64,000 nt of DNA from Sphingobacteriaceae bacterium (GCA_903642215.1 CAHJWG010000001.1:806001-870000); one strand, 5' to 3'; shown: positions 9,518-18,157, counted from the first letter of the stretch. The notes: generated from the letters alone by a model not told the origin. Program-made: numbers and translations.

Positions 9518-9525
9518 TATTTTTG
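9518..9525 (+). promoter_or_regulatory. -7 box upstream of the MFS gene
   Basis: TATTTTTG matches TAnnTTTG. It swallows the TTG at 9523 that would otherwise be the longest start, arguing for the GTG at 9544. The dispersed 12-mer (9530-9541) lies directly between this box and the start codon. Confidence 0.5.
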
Positions 9526-9543
9526 CCGGTAAAAACAGTATCT

Positions 9544-10833
9544 GTGCCAGACGAAGACCCCAAAACTACAATTAAACCCGATCCATTTGCAGCACTCCGT
9601 TTCAAGGAGTTCAGGTCGTACTTAGCCATGCGTTTCTTTTTAACGTTCGCTTATCAAATGCAGGCCGTTATTTTAGGTTATCACATTTATCAGCTTACAA
9701 AAAGTGCTTTAGCCTTAGGGATGATCGGTTTGGCAGAAGCTATTCCTTCCATCGGCATTGCTTTGTACGGCGGTTATGTAGCTGATAAATCCGAAAAAAA
9801 ACGTTTATTACTCATCATTTTTACCGTAATGTTGGTTTGCTCAATCGTGATGCTGCTTGCAACACTGCCAGTGGCAAACCGTTATTTAAGCAGCAGCCAT
9901 ATTGTTCTGATACTTTATGTGATGATATTTTTTATCGGCCTGGCGCGCGGTTTTTACGGCCCCACGGCTTTCTCTGTGATGACGAGGATTATCCCGCGCG
10001 AGTTATATCCTAATTCTTCTACCTGGAACAGTTCTGCTTATCAAACCGCCTCTGTTTTAGGCCCGCTGGCAGGCGGTTTAATATTTGACAGGTTAGGTAT
10101 TTCGATTACTTTTTCCCTGGTGGTTATTTTTATCACAACAGCCATCGTGGCCATCATTATGCTTAACAAGCACGAGCCGGAATTTGTGCCGAAGGAAAGT
10201 ATTTATAAAAGTTTATCGGAGGGAATCAGTTTTGTTTTCGGTAACCGGATGCTACTTGGTGCATTGAGCCTGGATTTATTTTCTGTATTTTTTGGAGGAG
10301 CCGTAGCCTTGCTGCCGATATTTGCCAATGATATTTTAAAAGTAGGTGCAGGAGGTTTTGGTTTGATGCGCGCCGCTGATTCCGTTGGAGCAGTTTTAAC
10401 GATGCTGGCTATGACACGTTTTTCGCCGATGGGAAAACCTTGGAGAAACTTGCTAGTAGCCGTAACCGGTTTTGGGATTTCCATCATCTGCTTCGGGTTT
10501 TCAAAAAACTTTTACCTTTCTCTTTTCTTCCTTTTCAGCTTGGGCGCGTTTGATAGTGTAAGCGTTTTAATCCGTTCAACTATTATGCAACTACTTACGC
10601 CGGATCAAATGCGCGGGCGCGTTTCTGCGGTCAACTCCATGTTTATTGGTTCTTCCAACGAAATCGGTGCTTTTGAATCAGGTGTTGCTGCCCGGATTAT
10701 GGGAACAGTTACTTCGGTTATTTTTGGCGGATCGATGACGCTGATTGTAGTACTCACTACTTTTCTGAAAACTAAAAAGCTCGTTCCGATGCAATTGAAT
10801 GAGATTAATACACCGGAAGCAACGAAAGGTTGA
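9544..10833 (+). CDS. MFS transporter (MFS_3/EntS-like exporter)
   Basis: 429 aa from GTG 9544; the TTG at 9523 overlaps a -7 box and is unlikely. Twelve hydrophobic segments are expected from the pattern. The opening DPFAALRFKEFRSYLAMRF is typical of the MFS_3 group. The cytoplasmic loop after the second span carries GGYVADKSEKKRLLL (the DxxxxKR-type motif A), and RSTIMQLLTPDQMRGRVSAVNSM follows later, as in EntS-like exporters. Probably a proton-driven exporter of a siderophore or other small molecule; substrate unknown. Monocistronic, convergent with the ABC exporter at 10948, separated by a dispersed palindromic element. Confidence 0.88.
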   Translation: MPDEDPKTTIKPDPFAALRFKEFRSYLAMRFFLTFAYQMQAVILGYHIYQLTKSALALGMIGLAEAIPSIGIALYGGYVADKSEKKRLLLIIFTVMLVCSIVMLLATLPVANRYLSSSHIVLILYVMIFFIGLARGFYGPTAFSVMTRIIPRELYPNSSTWNSSAYQTASVLGPLAGGLIFDRLGISITFSLVVIFITTAIVAIIMLNKHEPEFVPKESIYKSLSEGISFVFGNRMLLGALSLDLFSVFFGGAVALLPIFANDILKVGAGGFGLMRAADSVGAVLTMLAMTRFSPMGKPWRNLLVAVTGFGISIICFGFSKNFYLSLFFLFSLGAFDSVSVLIRSTIMQLLTPDQMRGRVSAVNSMFIGSSNEIGAFESGVAARIMGTVTSVIFGGSMTLIVVLTTFLKTKKLVPMQLNEINTPEATKG

Positions 10834-10838
10834 TAAGA

Positions 10839-10944
10839 TTGTCATCCTGAACTTGTTTCAGGATCTCTCAGGATAAGATTTATAGCTGTAAAAGAAGCAT
10901 TAGCCATTAGCAGGAGAGATGCCGAAACAAGTTCTGCATGACAA
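10839..10944. repeat. Dispersed palindromic element (GTCATCCTGAACTTGTTTC family)
   Basis: The left arm opens TTGTCATCCTGAACTTGTTT and the right arm ends AAACAAGTTCTGCATGACAA, an imperfect inverted repeat of ~30 bp arms. Between the arms is a direct copy of the dispersed 12-mer (10889-10900). It sits in the convergent gap of an MFS gene (+) and an ABC exporter (-), where its hairpin could end transcription from both sides. Related copies lie at 31858-31940 and, as a half element, at 60525-60555. Confidence 0.85.
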
Positions 10945-10947
10945 AAA

Positions 10948-12702
10948 TTACGCTTCCGTTTCCATTCTTTCGCCGATTTGCTGCCGCCACATGGCGTAAT
11001 ACAATCCTTTCAAATCTAAAAGTTCGGTATGTTTCCCGGATTCAATGATCCGGCCTTTCTCTAAAACGTAAATCCGGTCGGCATGTAAAATAGTTGATAA
11101 ACGATGTGCGATTAATATGGTAATGTGGTTTTCCAGATCAGAAACATCACGTATCGTTTTGGATATTTCCTCTTCCGTAATAGAATCCAGCGAAGAGGTG
11201 GCTTCATCAAAAACTAATAAATCAGGTTTCCGTAGTAACGCTCTCGCGATAGATAAACGCTGTTTTTCGCCACCGGAAACCTTTACGCCACCTTCGCCAA
11301 TAACCGTATCCAAACCATTTTCTGCACGCGCCAGCAAATTATAACAAGCTGCTTTTTTCATCACAGAGTAACATTCTTCATCCGTTGCACCCGGTTGCAC
11401 GAATAATAAATTTTCACGGATCGTTCCGGAAAACAATTGTGTATCCTGCGTAACAAAACCGATTTTTTCGCGCAATTGATCCAAATCAATCTCCGAGCTG
11501 CTGATGTCATTATAAAAAACTTTTCCGTTTAACGGTTGATATAAGCCAACCAGCATTTTTACCAAAGTGGTTTTACCCGAACCGGACGGGCCAACAAAAG
11601 CAATCGTTTCTCCTTTTCTGGCACTAAAATCAATATCAGTAATTGCATTGCGTTTGCCGGTTAAATGCCGGAAACTTACTTTATTAAAAGTCAAAGTATT
11701 AATTTGAGGCAAGTGAACCGGGTTTACAGGTTTTGCATCAATCTCTGTACTTAAAATCTGTTTAAAATTATTGAGCGAAACTTCTGCCTCCCGCCAGGAA
11801 AGGATCACATTTCCTAATTCCTGTAACGGATTGAAAAGGAAAAACGAATAGAACAAAAAGGAGAAATATTGTCCGGGTGAAATGGTTTTTTCAAAGATCA
11901 ATACCAGTAAAACCACCACCATTGTACTGCGGACAAAATTTACAGTTGTGCCTTGTGCAAAGCTCATGCTGCGCACGTATTTTACTTTTTTTAGTTCGAG
12001 ATCGAGGATTTGATAGGTGGTTTTATTCAGTCTTTTTATTTCCTGTCCGGCTAAACCCAAACTTTTAATCAATTCAATATTGCGCAAAGATTCTGTGGTA
12101 GAACCTGCCAGCGTAGTGGTTTGCGTAACGATTTTCTTTTGAATTGTTTTGATTTTCCTGCTCAAAAACATACTCACAAAAGTAATAACCGGGATGGCTG
12201 CAAAATAAACCAGTGTAACTTTGTAGCTTACGTTAACCGAATAAACGATAATAAAAATCATCCCGATCAGGCTCACAAATAAAACACTGATAAAAGAAGT
12301 AATAAACTTTTCTGTATCAATCCGTACCTTTTGTAAAATGCCAAGCGTTTCGCCGCTGCGCTGGTCTTCAAAAACCTGGTAAGGCAATTTTAGCGAATGT
12401 TCCAAGCCATCCGCATACATGCGTGCGCCAACTTTTTGGGTGATGATATTGGTATAATAATCCTGAAAATTTTTGGCAATTCGGGAAATCATAGCTGCGC
12501 CTATTCCTAAACCAACTAACGTTAAAACGCCATAAACGAAATCGTGCCGGGATAATACATCGCGTTTTTCAATAAAACGATCAACCACACGCCCGGTTAT
12601 ATAAGGATCGAGCAGGGAAAAGCCCTGGTTAATGGCGGCAAGCAGCAAAGCCACCAGTACGTAACTGCGATAGCTTTTTAAGTAACTGATCAATAATTTC
12701 AT
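10948..12702 (-). CDS. ABC exporter, fused permease/ATPase
   Basis: 584 aa from ATG 12702; an upstream TTG (12711) lies inside the -7 box and was rejected. Type I exporter half-transporter: hydrophobic domain over ~320 residues, then an ATPase domain with Walker A GPSGSGKTT, signature VSGGEKQRLS, Walker B LLVFDEATSSLD and H-loop LIAHRLST. Substrate unknown; the family exports drugs, lipids or peptides. The ATG lies only 6 nt after a TATTTTTG box, suggesting a leaderless or nearly leaderless mRNA. Separate from the frr unit upstream, which ends in a hairpin overlapping this promoter. Confidence 0.9.
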   Translation of the reverse strand: MKLLISYLKSYRSYVLVALLLAAINQGFSLLDPYITGRVVDRFIEKRDVLSRHDFVYGVLTLVGLGIGAAMISRIAKNFQDYYTNIITQKVGARMYADGLEHSLKLPYQVFEDQRSGETLGILQKVRIDTEKFITSFISVLFVSLIGMIFIIVYSVNVSYKVTLVYFAAIPVITFVSMFLSRKIKTIQKKIVTQTTTLAGSTTESLRNIELIKSLGLAGQEIKRLNKTTYQILDLELKKVKYVRSMSFAQGTTVNFVRSTMVVVLLVLIFEKTISPGQYFSFLFYSFFLFNPLQELGNVILSWREAEVSLNNFKQILSTEIDAKPVNPVHLPQINTLTFNKVSFRHLTGKRNAITDIDFSARKGETIAFVGPSGSGKTTLVKMLVGLYQPLNGKVFYNDISSSEIDLDQLREKIGFVTQDTQLFSGTIRENLLFVQPGATDEECYSVMKKAACYNLLARAENGLDTVIGEGGVKVSGGEKQRLSIARALLRKPDLLVFDEATSSLDSITEEEISKTIRDVSDLENHITILIAHRLSTILHADRIYVLEKGRIIESGKHTELLDLKGLYYAMWRQQIGERMETEA

Positions 12703-12708
12703 AAGCTG

Positions 12709-12716
12709 CAAAAATA
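12709..12716 (-). promoter_or_regulatory. -7 box of the ABC exporter, 6 nt from the ATG
   Basis: Minus-strand TATTTTTG. With initiation a few bases downstream, the transcript would begin at or next to the ATG at 12702. Confidence 0.5.
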
Positions 12717-12720
12717 CAAA

Positions 12721-12748
12721 GAGGGAATGACCCTGCGGTTATTCCCTC
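12721..12748 (-). terminator. Hairpin terminator after frr
   Basis: GAGGGAATGACC (12721-12732) pairs with GGTTATTCCCTC (12737-12748) with one mismatch, loop CTGC. It lies 23 bp beyond the frr stop. The T-rich stretch beyond it coincides with the next gene's -7 box. Confidence 0.7.
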
Positions 12749-12771
12749 CTCAAAATTTAAATAAAAAGTGT

Positions 12772-13335
12772 TTAAACAGTCATAATATCTTTCTCTTTCA
12801 GTTCAGAAAGTTGGTCAACTTTGATGATATAACTATCTGTTAGCTTTTGCACATCGCCTTCGCCAACTTTGATGTCATCTTCAGAAACACCTTCTGTTTT
12901 CAATTTTTTAATCTTTTCGTTAGCATCTTTACGGATATTCCGAATCGTTACTTTACCGCCTTCTGCTTCTGCTTTTACTTTTTTTACCAGGTCTTTACGG
13001 CGTTCTTCGGTTAAAGGCGGCACGTTGATGCGGATAATCTGCCCGTCATTCTGCGGGTTTAAGCTGAGGTTGGATTCGATGATGGCTTTTTCAATCGGCC
13101 CTAACATCGATTTTTCCCAGGGCTGGATTACTAGAGTCCGTGCATCGGGCGTGTTTACGGTTCCAACCTGGTTCAGCGGAGTCGGCGTGCCGTAATAATC
13201 AACCGTAACGCTATCCAGCATGGAAGGAGAAGCTTTTCCGGCCCGGATTTTAGTTAACTCGCTATCTATAAACTCTATGGCTCTATCCATATGAGTTTTG
13301 GTATCTTTTAACTGCTTTTTAATGAGTTCGCTCAT
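12772..13335 (-). CDS. frr: Ribosome recycling factor
   Basis: 187 aa, normal length. RRF hallmarks: N-terminal helix ending IDSELTKIRAGKASPSML, VDYYGTPTPLNQVGTVNTPD, PWEKSMLGPIEKAI, and PPLTEERRKDLVKKVK...A.V.IRN.R. With EF-G it splits post-termination ribosomes. It lies 76 bp downstream of pyrH, the usual pyrH-frr order, but a TACTTTTG box in that gap suggests it also has its own promoter. Confidence 0.98.
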   Translation of the reverse strand: MSELIKKQLKDTKTHMDRAIEFIDSELTKIRAGKASPSMLDSVTVDYYGTPTPLNQVGTVNTPDARTLVIQPWEKSMLGPIEKAIIESNLSLNPQNDGQIIRINVPPLTEERRKDLVKKVKAEAEGGKVTIRNIRKDANEKIKKLKTEGVSEDDIKVGEGDVQKLTDSYIIKVDQLSELKEKDIMTV

Positions 13336-13353
13336 CTCTTAAATTAGTTTTTG

Positions 13354-13361
13354 CAAAAGTA
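13354..13361 (-). promoter_or_regulatory. Candidate -7 box of frr
   Basis: Minus-strand TACTTTTG, 18 bp upstream of the frr ATG. The same pyrH-frr gap holds an inverse dispersed motif at 13389-13400. Confidence 0.45.
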
Positions 13362-13411
13362 AAAATACGGATTCAGAAATTTATACCGATGCTGTTTTTA
13401 TCGCCTAAAAA

Positions 13412-14116
13412 TTAATGTACTAATGTTCCGATAGCTTCGCCTTCGGAAATTTTTTGGAAGTTACCTGCTTTGTTCATATCAAAAACAATAATCGGCAGCT
13501 TGTTTTCCTGGCACAAGGTAATCGCCGTCATATCCATCACGTTCAAGCCTTTATCGTAAACTTCCTGAAAAGAAATTTCATCATAACGAACTGCTGACGG
13601 ATCTTTTTCCGGGTCGGCAGAGTAAATTCCATCCACACGTGTCCCTTTTAAAACCACATCCGCTTTAATTTCGATTGCCCTTAAAGAAGCCGCCGTATCC
13701 GTAGTAAAATATGGATTACCGGTACCGGCACCAAAGATTACCACACGGCCGGTTTCCAGATGGGTCATCGCGCGGCGGCGGATATAAGGTTCGCAAATCT
13801 GCTCCATTTTAATAGCAGATTGCAAACGGGTTTCAATCCCGATTCCTTCCAGCGCACTTTGCAAGGCCATACAATTTATGACGGTAGCCAGCATGCCCAT
13901 ATAATCTGCCTGCGCACGTTCCATTCCGGATTTTTCTGCACTTAATCCGCGGAAAATATTTCCTCCTCCAACAACAACTGCAATTTCAATACCGGCATTA
14001 AATACACTTTTAATATCCTCTGCATACTGTAAAACACGCTTGTTATCAATGCCGTACTGGCGGTCGCCCATTAAAGATTCGCCGCTTAGTTTCAGGAGGA
14101 TTCTTTTGTATTTCAT
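13412..14116 (-). CDS. pyrH: UMP kinase
   Basis: 234 aa, bacterial hexameric UMP kinase of the amino-acid kinase superfamily: KLSGESLMG at the N-terminus, [10 protein letters not shown] (phosphate loop), and [13 protein letters not shown] (UMP binding). It phosphorylates UMP to UDP in pyrimidine nucleotide synthesis. It stands between nagA and frr. The gene order rpsB-tsf-(nagA)-pyrH-frr is the common bacterial cluster with nagA inserted. Confidence 0.98.
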   Translation of the reverse strand: MKYKRILLKLSGESLMGDRQYGIDNKRVLQYAEDIKSVFNAGIEIAVVVGGGNIFRGLSAEKSGMERAQADYMGMLATVINCMALQSALEGIGIETRLQSAIKMEQICEPYIRRRAMTHLETGRVVIFGAGTGNPYFTTDTAASLRAIEIKADVVLKGTRVDGIYSADPEKDPSAVRYDEISFQEVYDKGLNVMDMTAITLCQENKLPIIVFDMNKAGNFQKISEGEAIGTLVH

Positions 14117-14154
14117 GTTGAATAAAAATATTTATTAAAAAATTAAGATTCGAT

Positions 14155-15276
14155 TTACTTGTAATTTGTATAAAAATGGTTGTTAAAAGAAGTACCGGTA
14201 ATTCGGAAATCAGCATCAAATACGATGAAATCTGCACGGCAGCCTTTTTTAATTTGGCCTTTTAATTCGTCTTTTAATAATTGTGCCGGATATAATGAAG
14301 CCATATTGATTGCTTCCGCTAACGGAATATTACAGAATTGTACGCAGTTTTGAACACCTTTTAACATGGTTAATGCTGAACCTGATAAAGTTCCATCCGG
14401 CATAACGTAATAATTATCTTTCAAAATATGCTGATACGCGCCTTCGTTTGTTTCTGTTACGGCATCCGTAATCAGGAAAAGTTTTTCGCCCAATTCCCGT
14501 TTAGCCAGTCTGATCATCGGATAATCAACATGAATCCCGTCCGGTACAATACTTGTAAAAGGTTTTTGCTCAAAAATTGCCGGGATAAATCCCGGTTCTC
14601 GGTGGTGCATTTGCGGCATGGCATTATACAAATGCGTTACGGCTTTTACGGGAGATTTTAAAAAATGATTTGCCTGTGTAAAAGAAGCATTGCTGTGGCC
14701 GGCAGAAAGTATAATATTTTGCTGATCCAAGAAATCCAAAACTTCATCATCTTGCAATTCCGGCGCGATGGTAATCATTTTAATTTCTCCTTCGGCGAGA
14801 TTGAACCAATATTTTAATTCTTTTAAATTTGCTTTTCTGATCAGGTTTTCCGGGTGTGCACCTTTTCGTTTTGGGTTGAGGAACGGGCCTTCCAGATGTA
14901 AACCCAAAAAATTGCCGATACTATTTTTACGGTATGTTTTTGCAGCTTCAATTCCCTGCAAAACAATTTCGGTTGTATTTGTGGCGATGGTTGCAAAAAA
15001 ACCGGTTGTACCTTGTTGCAGCAAACAGGTTTCCATTTCCTGCAAAGCGGCAACAGTTGGTTTTCCTCCGAATAAAGATTTACCGCAACCGTAAATCTGC
15101 AAATCGATTAAGCCGGGAGCAAGGTAAGCACCGTTTAGGTCGATGCTGTTTTTATCGGCATAAAAACTTCCTTTCTCAATAATATCCAACACAAAACCGT
15201 TTTCAACCAAAACTGCTTTTCCTTCGGATAAAGTTCCGTTTGTAATCAGTTTTAAATTGTAAAAGGCAGTGATCAT
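14155..15276 (-). CDS. nagA: N-acetylglucosamine-6-phosphate deacetylase
   Basis: 373 aa from ATG 15276; an upstream in-frame GTG (15300) adds eight residues unlike the family and lies against the tsf terminator. Amidohydrolase fold: PGLIDLQIYGCG after strand 1, HLEGPFLNPKRKGAHP (metal-binding Glu), AGHSNAS and THLYNAM (metal His), and ITDAVTET (catalytic Asp). It deacetylates GlcNAc-6-P during amino-sugar and peptidoglycan recycling. It contains two dispersed 12-mers in different frames (14679-14690, 15143-15154) and a near copy (14184-14194). Confidence 0.94.
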   Translation of the reverse strand: MITAFYNLKLITNGTLSEGKAVLVENGFVLDIIEKGSFYADKNSIDLNGAYLAPGLIDLQIYGCGKSLFGGKPTVAALQEMETCLLQQGTTGFFATIATNTTEIVLQGIEAAKTYRKNSIGNFLGLHLEGPFLNPKRKGAHPENLIRKANLKELKYWFNLAEGEIKMITIAPELQDDEVLDFLDQQNIILSAGHSNASFTQANHFLKSPVKAVTHLYNAMPQMHHREPGFIPAIFEQKPFTSIVPDGIHVDYPMIRLAKRELGEKLFLITDAVTETNEGAYQHILKDNYYVMPDGTLSGSALTMLKGVQNCVQFCNIPLAEAINMASLYPAQLLKDELKGQIKKGCRADFIVFDADFRITGTSFNNHFYTNYK

Positions 15277-15300
15277 TTTTTTTATAGGTAAAAAAAGCAC

Positions 15301-15331
15301 AAAAAAAATCCCCGCTGGTTTAGCGAGGATT
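15301..15331 (-). terminator. Rho-independent terminator after tsf
   Basis: On the minus strand AATCCTCGCT, loop AAACC, AGCGGGGATT, then eight T. One G-T pair in a 10-bp stem. It ends the rplM-rpsI-rpsB-tsf operon 11 bp beyond the tsf stop. Confidence 0.93.
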
Positions 15332-15341
15332 TAGATATGAA

Positions 15342-16193
15342 TTAGTTGCCTAATGCAACTCTTTTGAAAGCGGTTACCGTTAGTCCTTTTTGAACTCCAT
15401 TTAAAAATTGGGTAATGGTTTTGGATGAATCCTTTACAAATTCCTGATTCAGCAAAGTAGAATCTTTATAGAACTTGTTTAATTTCCCCTGAGAAATCTT
15501 TTCAACCATTTCTTCCGGTTTGCCTTCGGCGCGAATTTGTTCTTTGGCAATATCCAGTTCGCGTTGGATGGTGGTTGCATCAACATCGCCTTTATCAATG
15601 GCAACCGGGTTCATCGCTGCAATTTGCATCGCTACGTCTTTACCGGCTTCATCAACACCTTCGGCAACTTCATTTAAAGCAACCAAAACACCTAAACGGA
15701 AATTTCCGTGGATGTAAGGGACTACACGTGTGCCTTGTAAAACTTCATATTTAGAGATACTGATTTTCTCGCCTATTTTCCCGGTTTGATCTAAAATAGC
15801 GTCCGCAATTGTTAAACGGTCATTATCTACATCTAAACTTAAATTGGTAAGGTCAGCAATATCAGCCGGTTTTTCTTCTACTGCGCGGTTAGCAATATCA
15901 TTTGCAAAAGCAATAAATGCCGCATTTTTAGCTACAAAATCTGTTTCGCAATTTAGTTCGATTAAAACACCGCGCGTGCCATCGTTGGAAGTACGGGCGA
16001 TAATTACGCCTTCGTTTAACTCGCGGTCCTGGCGGCTGGCCGCAACTTTAGCACCTTTTTTTCTTAAATAATCGATAGCTGCTTCAAAATCACCGTTAGT
16101 TTCGGTTAAAGCTTTTTTGCAATCCATCATTCCAGCTCCTGTTTGCTGGCGCAGTTTGTTTACGTCTGCCGCAGAAATTTGTACTGTTGACAT
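15342..16193 (-). CDS. tsf: Elongation factor Ts
   Basis: 283 aa, full length. N-terminal UBA-like domain with KLRQQTGAGMMDCKKALTE and LRKKGAK, then the core with ELNCETDFVAKN and the coiled-coil/dimerisation region. It regenerates EF-Tu-GTP from EF-Tu-GDP. Last gene of the ribosomal operon, 130 bp after rpsB across a palindromic spacer, and followed by a strong terminator. Confidence 0.98.
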   Translation of the reverse strand: MSTVQISAADVNKLRQQTGAGMMDCKKALTETNGDFEAAIDYLRKKGAKVAASRQDRELNEGVIIARTSNDGTRGVLIELNCETDFVAKNAAFIAFANDIANRAVEEKPADIADLTNLSLDVDNDRLTIADAILDQTGKIGEKISISKYEVLQGTRVVPYIHGNFRLGVLVALNEVAEGVDEAGKDVAMQIAAMNPVAIDKGDVDATTIQRELDIAKEQIRAEGKPEEMVEKISQGKLNKFYKDSTLLNQEFVKDSSKTITQFLNGVQKGLTVTAFKRVALGN

Positions 16194-16254
16194 ATGTTGA
16201 TAAATTAAATGTTACCCGATTATACTGCCGGTGCAACAATGTGTTTAACATTAA

Positions 16255-16302
16255 TGTGGATTGTAAATTAATAAGTAAATCAACTTACAATTACAATCCA
16301 CA
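16255..16302. repeat. Intercistronic palindrome between rpsB and tsf
   Basis: TGTGGATTGTAA (16255-16266) and TTACAATCCACA (16291-16302) form a perfect 12-bp inverted repeat with a 24-nt loop. A TTACAA at 16285-16290 offers an alternative pairing. Placed in the 130-bp rpsB-tsf spacer, it may act as an RNA processing, stability or attenuation element (inference). Confidence 0.75.
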
Positions 16303-16323
16303 ATTATTAAATTATTTTAAAAA

Positions 16324-17181
16324 TTAAGCCGCTCCGTGTCCTTCGGTAGCAGAACTGTCGATCACATCAGCAGGAGCTTCCGTTTCTGCAGCTGCTCTTC
16401 TGCGGCGTGTACCTTCAGCTACAGCAACGTTAGGGTTATCAGCTTTTGCTTTTGCAGTAGCAGCTTCTTTTTCAGCTTCGTCTTCTTTATCACGCTTGCG
16501 TTCATCTAAACCTTCCTCAATTGCTTTGGTAATAATATCGCAGATTAAAGAAATCGATTTAGTTGCATCATCATTTGCCGGGATAGGGAAATCGATGTTA
16601 GAAGGATCAGAATTGGTATCCACCATTGCAAATGTTGGGATACCTAATTTTAATGCTTCAGAAACAGCAATATGTTCTTTCTTCACATCAACCAAAAATA
16701 AGGCAGCCGGCAAACGGTTTAAATCAGCAATACCACCTAAAAGTGATTCTAATTTAATACGCTCACGCTGGATCATCAGTCTTTCTTTTTTAGAAAGAAT
16801 GCTGTAAGTGCCGTCTTTAGTCATCTTATCGATGTTAGACATCTTTTTGATTGATTTACGCACGGTTGCAAAATTAGTTAACATACCGCCTAACCAACGT
16901 TCGGTTACGAAAGGCATATTTACAGTTTTTGCAAAATCAGCCACTAAATCTTTTCCCTGCTTTTTAGTAGCAACGAATAATACTTTACGGCCGGATTTTA
17001 CTATTTGTTTTATCGCAGCTGCAGCTTCGTCTAACTTGCTTAAAGTTTTATTTAAATCGATAATGTGGATGCCATTACGCTCCATGAAAATGTACTGAGA
17101 CATTTTCGGATCCCATTTACGGGTAAGGTGGCCAAAGTGTACACCTGCATCCAGTAAATCCTGATATGTTGTTTTTGCCAT
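16324..17181 (-). CDS. rpsB: 30S ribosomal protein uS2
   Basis: 285 aa. Core uS2 features: LLDAGVHFGHLTRKWDPKM, YIFMERNGIHIIDL, VLFVATKKQGKD, WLGGMLTNFATVRKSI, and PTFAMVDTNSDPSNIDFPIPANDDA. The C-terminal ~50 residues after KAIEEGLDERK are a charged, Ala/Glu-rich low-complexity tail, longer than in E. coli (241 aa) but common in this phylum. It has an AGGAGG Shine-Dalgarno site, unusual in Bacteroidota. Operon member between rpsI and tsf. Confidence 0.98.
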   Translation of the reverse strand: MAKTTYQDLLDAGVHFGHLTRKWDPKMSQYIFMERNGIHIIDLNKTLSKLDEAAAAIKQIVKSGRKVLFVATKKQGKDLVADFAKTVNMPFVTERWLGGMLTNFATVRKSIKKMSNIDKMTKDGTYSILSKKERLMIQRERIKLESLLGGIADLNRLPAALFLVDVKKEHIAVSEALKLGIPTFAMVDTNSDPSNIDFPIPANDDATKSISLICDIITKAIEEGLDERKRDKEDEAEKEAATAKAKADNPNVAVAEGTRRRRAAAETEAPADVIDSSATEGHGAA

Positions 17182-17190
17182 TGTTTGTGT

Positions 17191-17196
17191 CCTCCT
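17191..17196 (-). promoter_or_regulatory. Shine-Dalgarno site of rpsB
   Basis: Minus-strand AGGAGG, 9 nt before the ATG. Most genes in this window have no such site. Confidence 0.8.
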
Positions 17197-17201
17197 TTAA
17201 A

Positions 17202-17588
17202 TTAACGTTTACTGAATTGGAATTTACGACGTGCTTTTTTACGGCCGGGTTTTTTACGCTCAACCATACGGTCGTCACGCGTCATCAAACCTTTTGCGCT
17301 TAAAGCAGATTTTTTCTCGCCATCTAATTCCACAATAGCTTTAGCAATTGCTAAACGAACGGCACCTGCCTGTCCGTTTACGCCGCCGCCTGCTACGTTA
17401 ACTTTTACATCGAATTTACCGGCAGAACCAGAAACTTCTAATGATTGGGTAACCACATATTGCAATGGTAATGTTGGGAAATACTCTTTGTAATCTTTGC
17501 CATTCACAGTGATGGCCCCGTTGCCTTCTTGCAGATAAATGCGGGCAACTGCAGTTTTTCTCCTGCCGGATGTGTTGGTAACTGACAT
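17202..17588 (-). CDS. rpsI: 30S ribosomal protein uS9
   Basis: 128 aa. TSGRRKTAVARIYLQEG at the N-terminus, VNVAGGGVNGQAGAVRLAIA in the core and the basic GRKKARRKFQFSKR tail whose last Arg contacts P-site tRNA in the family. Second gene of the rplM-rpsI-rpsB-tsf operon: 19 bp from rplM and 20 bp from rpsB, both gaps carrying Shine-Dalgarno-like sequences. Confidence 0.98.
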   Translation of the reverse strand: MSVTNTSGRRKTAVARIYLQEGNGAITVNGKDYKEYFPTLPLQYVVTQSLEVSGSAGKFDVKVNVAGGGVNGQAGAVRLAIAKAIVELDGEKKSALSAKGLMTRDDRMVERKKPGRKKARRKFQFSKR

Positions 17589-17594
17589 TCTTTT

Positions 17595-17601
17595 TCTCCT
17601 T
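17595..17601 (-). promoter_or_regulatory. Shine-Dalgarno site of rpsI
   Basis: Minus-strand AAGGAGA, 6 nt before the ATG at 17588. Confidence 0.7.
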
Positions 17602-17607
17602 TAAAAA

Positions 17608-18051
17608 TTAAAGTGTAATGGTTTTAGGGGTTTGTGCTTCATGCGGATGCTCGGCACCTGCATAAACATGTAGATTACCAAATAAGGCTTTGCCCAAACG
17701 TGTTTTAGGTAACATACCACGCACCGCTTTTTCTACCACGCGGGTTGGATGTTTTGCCATTAACTCCTTAGGAGAAATGAATTTTTGACCACCCGGATAA
17801 CCCGTGTAAGAAACATATTCTTTTTCACTGAATTTGTTTCCGGTCAGTTTTACCTTGTCTGCATTGATAACAATTACATTATCTCCGCAGTCTACGTTTG
17901 GGGTGAAACCAGGCTTGTGTTTTCCTCTGATGACCATTGCGATCTTAGAAGACAAGCGCCCCAAAATCTCTCCTTGTGCATCAATAACAACCCATTCTTT
18001 ATTGACGGTTTTTTTATTGGCAGAGACAGTTTTGTAACTTAACGTATTCAC
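17608..18051 (-). CDS. rplM: 50S ribosomal protein uL13
   Basis: 147 aa. WVVIDAQGEILGRLSSKIA, IRGKHKPGFTPNVDCGD, YTGYPGGQKFISPKELMAKHPTRVVEKAVRGMLPK-type core and LHVYAGAEHPHEAQ near the C-terminus are diagnostic. First gene of the ribosomal operon; the promoter is seen at 18107-18136 with a leader of about 50 nt that could hold an autoregulatory element (not demonstrated). Confidence 0.98.
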   Translation of the reverse strand: MNTLSYKTVSANKKTVNKEWVVIDAQGEILGRLSSKIAMVIRGKHKPGFTPNVDCGDNVIVINADKVKLTGNKFSEKEYVSYTGYPGGQKFISPKELMAKHPTRVVEKAVRGMLPKTRLGKALFGNLHVYAGAEHPHEAQTPKTITL

Positions 18052-18106
18052 TTGCTTTGTATTAAATTAATTAAACAGTTTACTTTCCCCGTAATTTTCG
18101 GGACTG

Positions 18107-18136
18107 CAAAGATACTGGAAAATGTTTTATTACAAA
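18107..18136 (-). promoter_or_regulatory. Promoter of the rplM-rpsI-rpsB-tsf operon
   Basis: Minus strand: TTTG (18133-18136), 18-bp spacer, TATCTTTG (18107-18114). This is a full match to the Bacteroidota -33/-7 pair. A weak CCCG/CGGG hairpin (18088-18102) follows in the leader. Confidence 0.8.
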
Positions 18137-18157
18137 GCGTTAGGAGGGAAAATTTTA

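Noticed and set aside
9523-9543. TTG start for the MFS transporter
   Set aside because: The TTG is part of a TATTTTTG -7 box; GTG 9544 is preferred.
10839-10944. Insertion sequence or MITE with terminal repeats
   Set aside because: No transposase, no target duplication seen; arms behave as a hairpin repeat. Kept as a dispersed palindrome only.
18052-18106. Ribosomal leader riboregulator for rplM
   Set aside because: Leader is only ~50 nt with a weak 4-bp stem; not enough structure to call.
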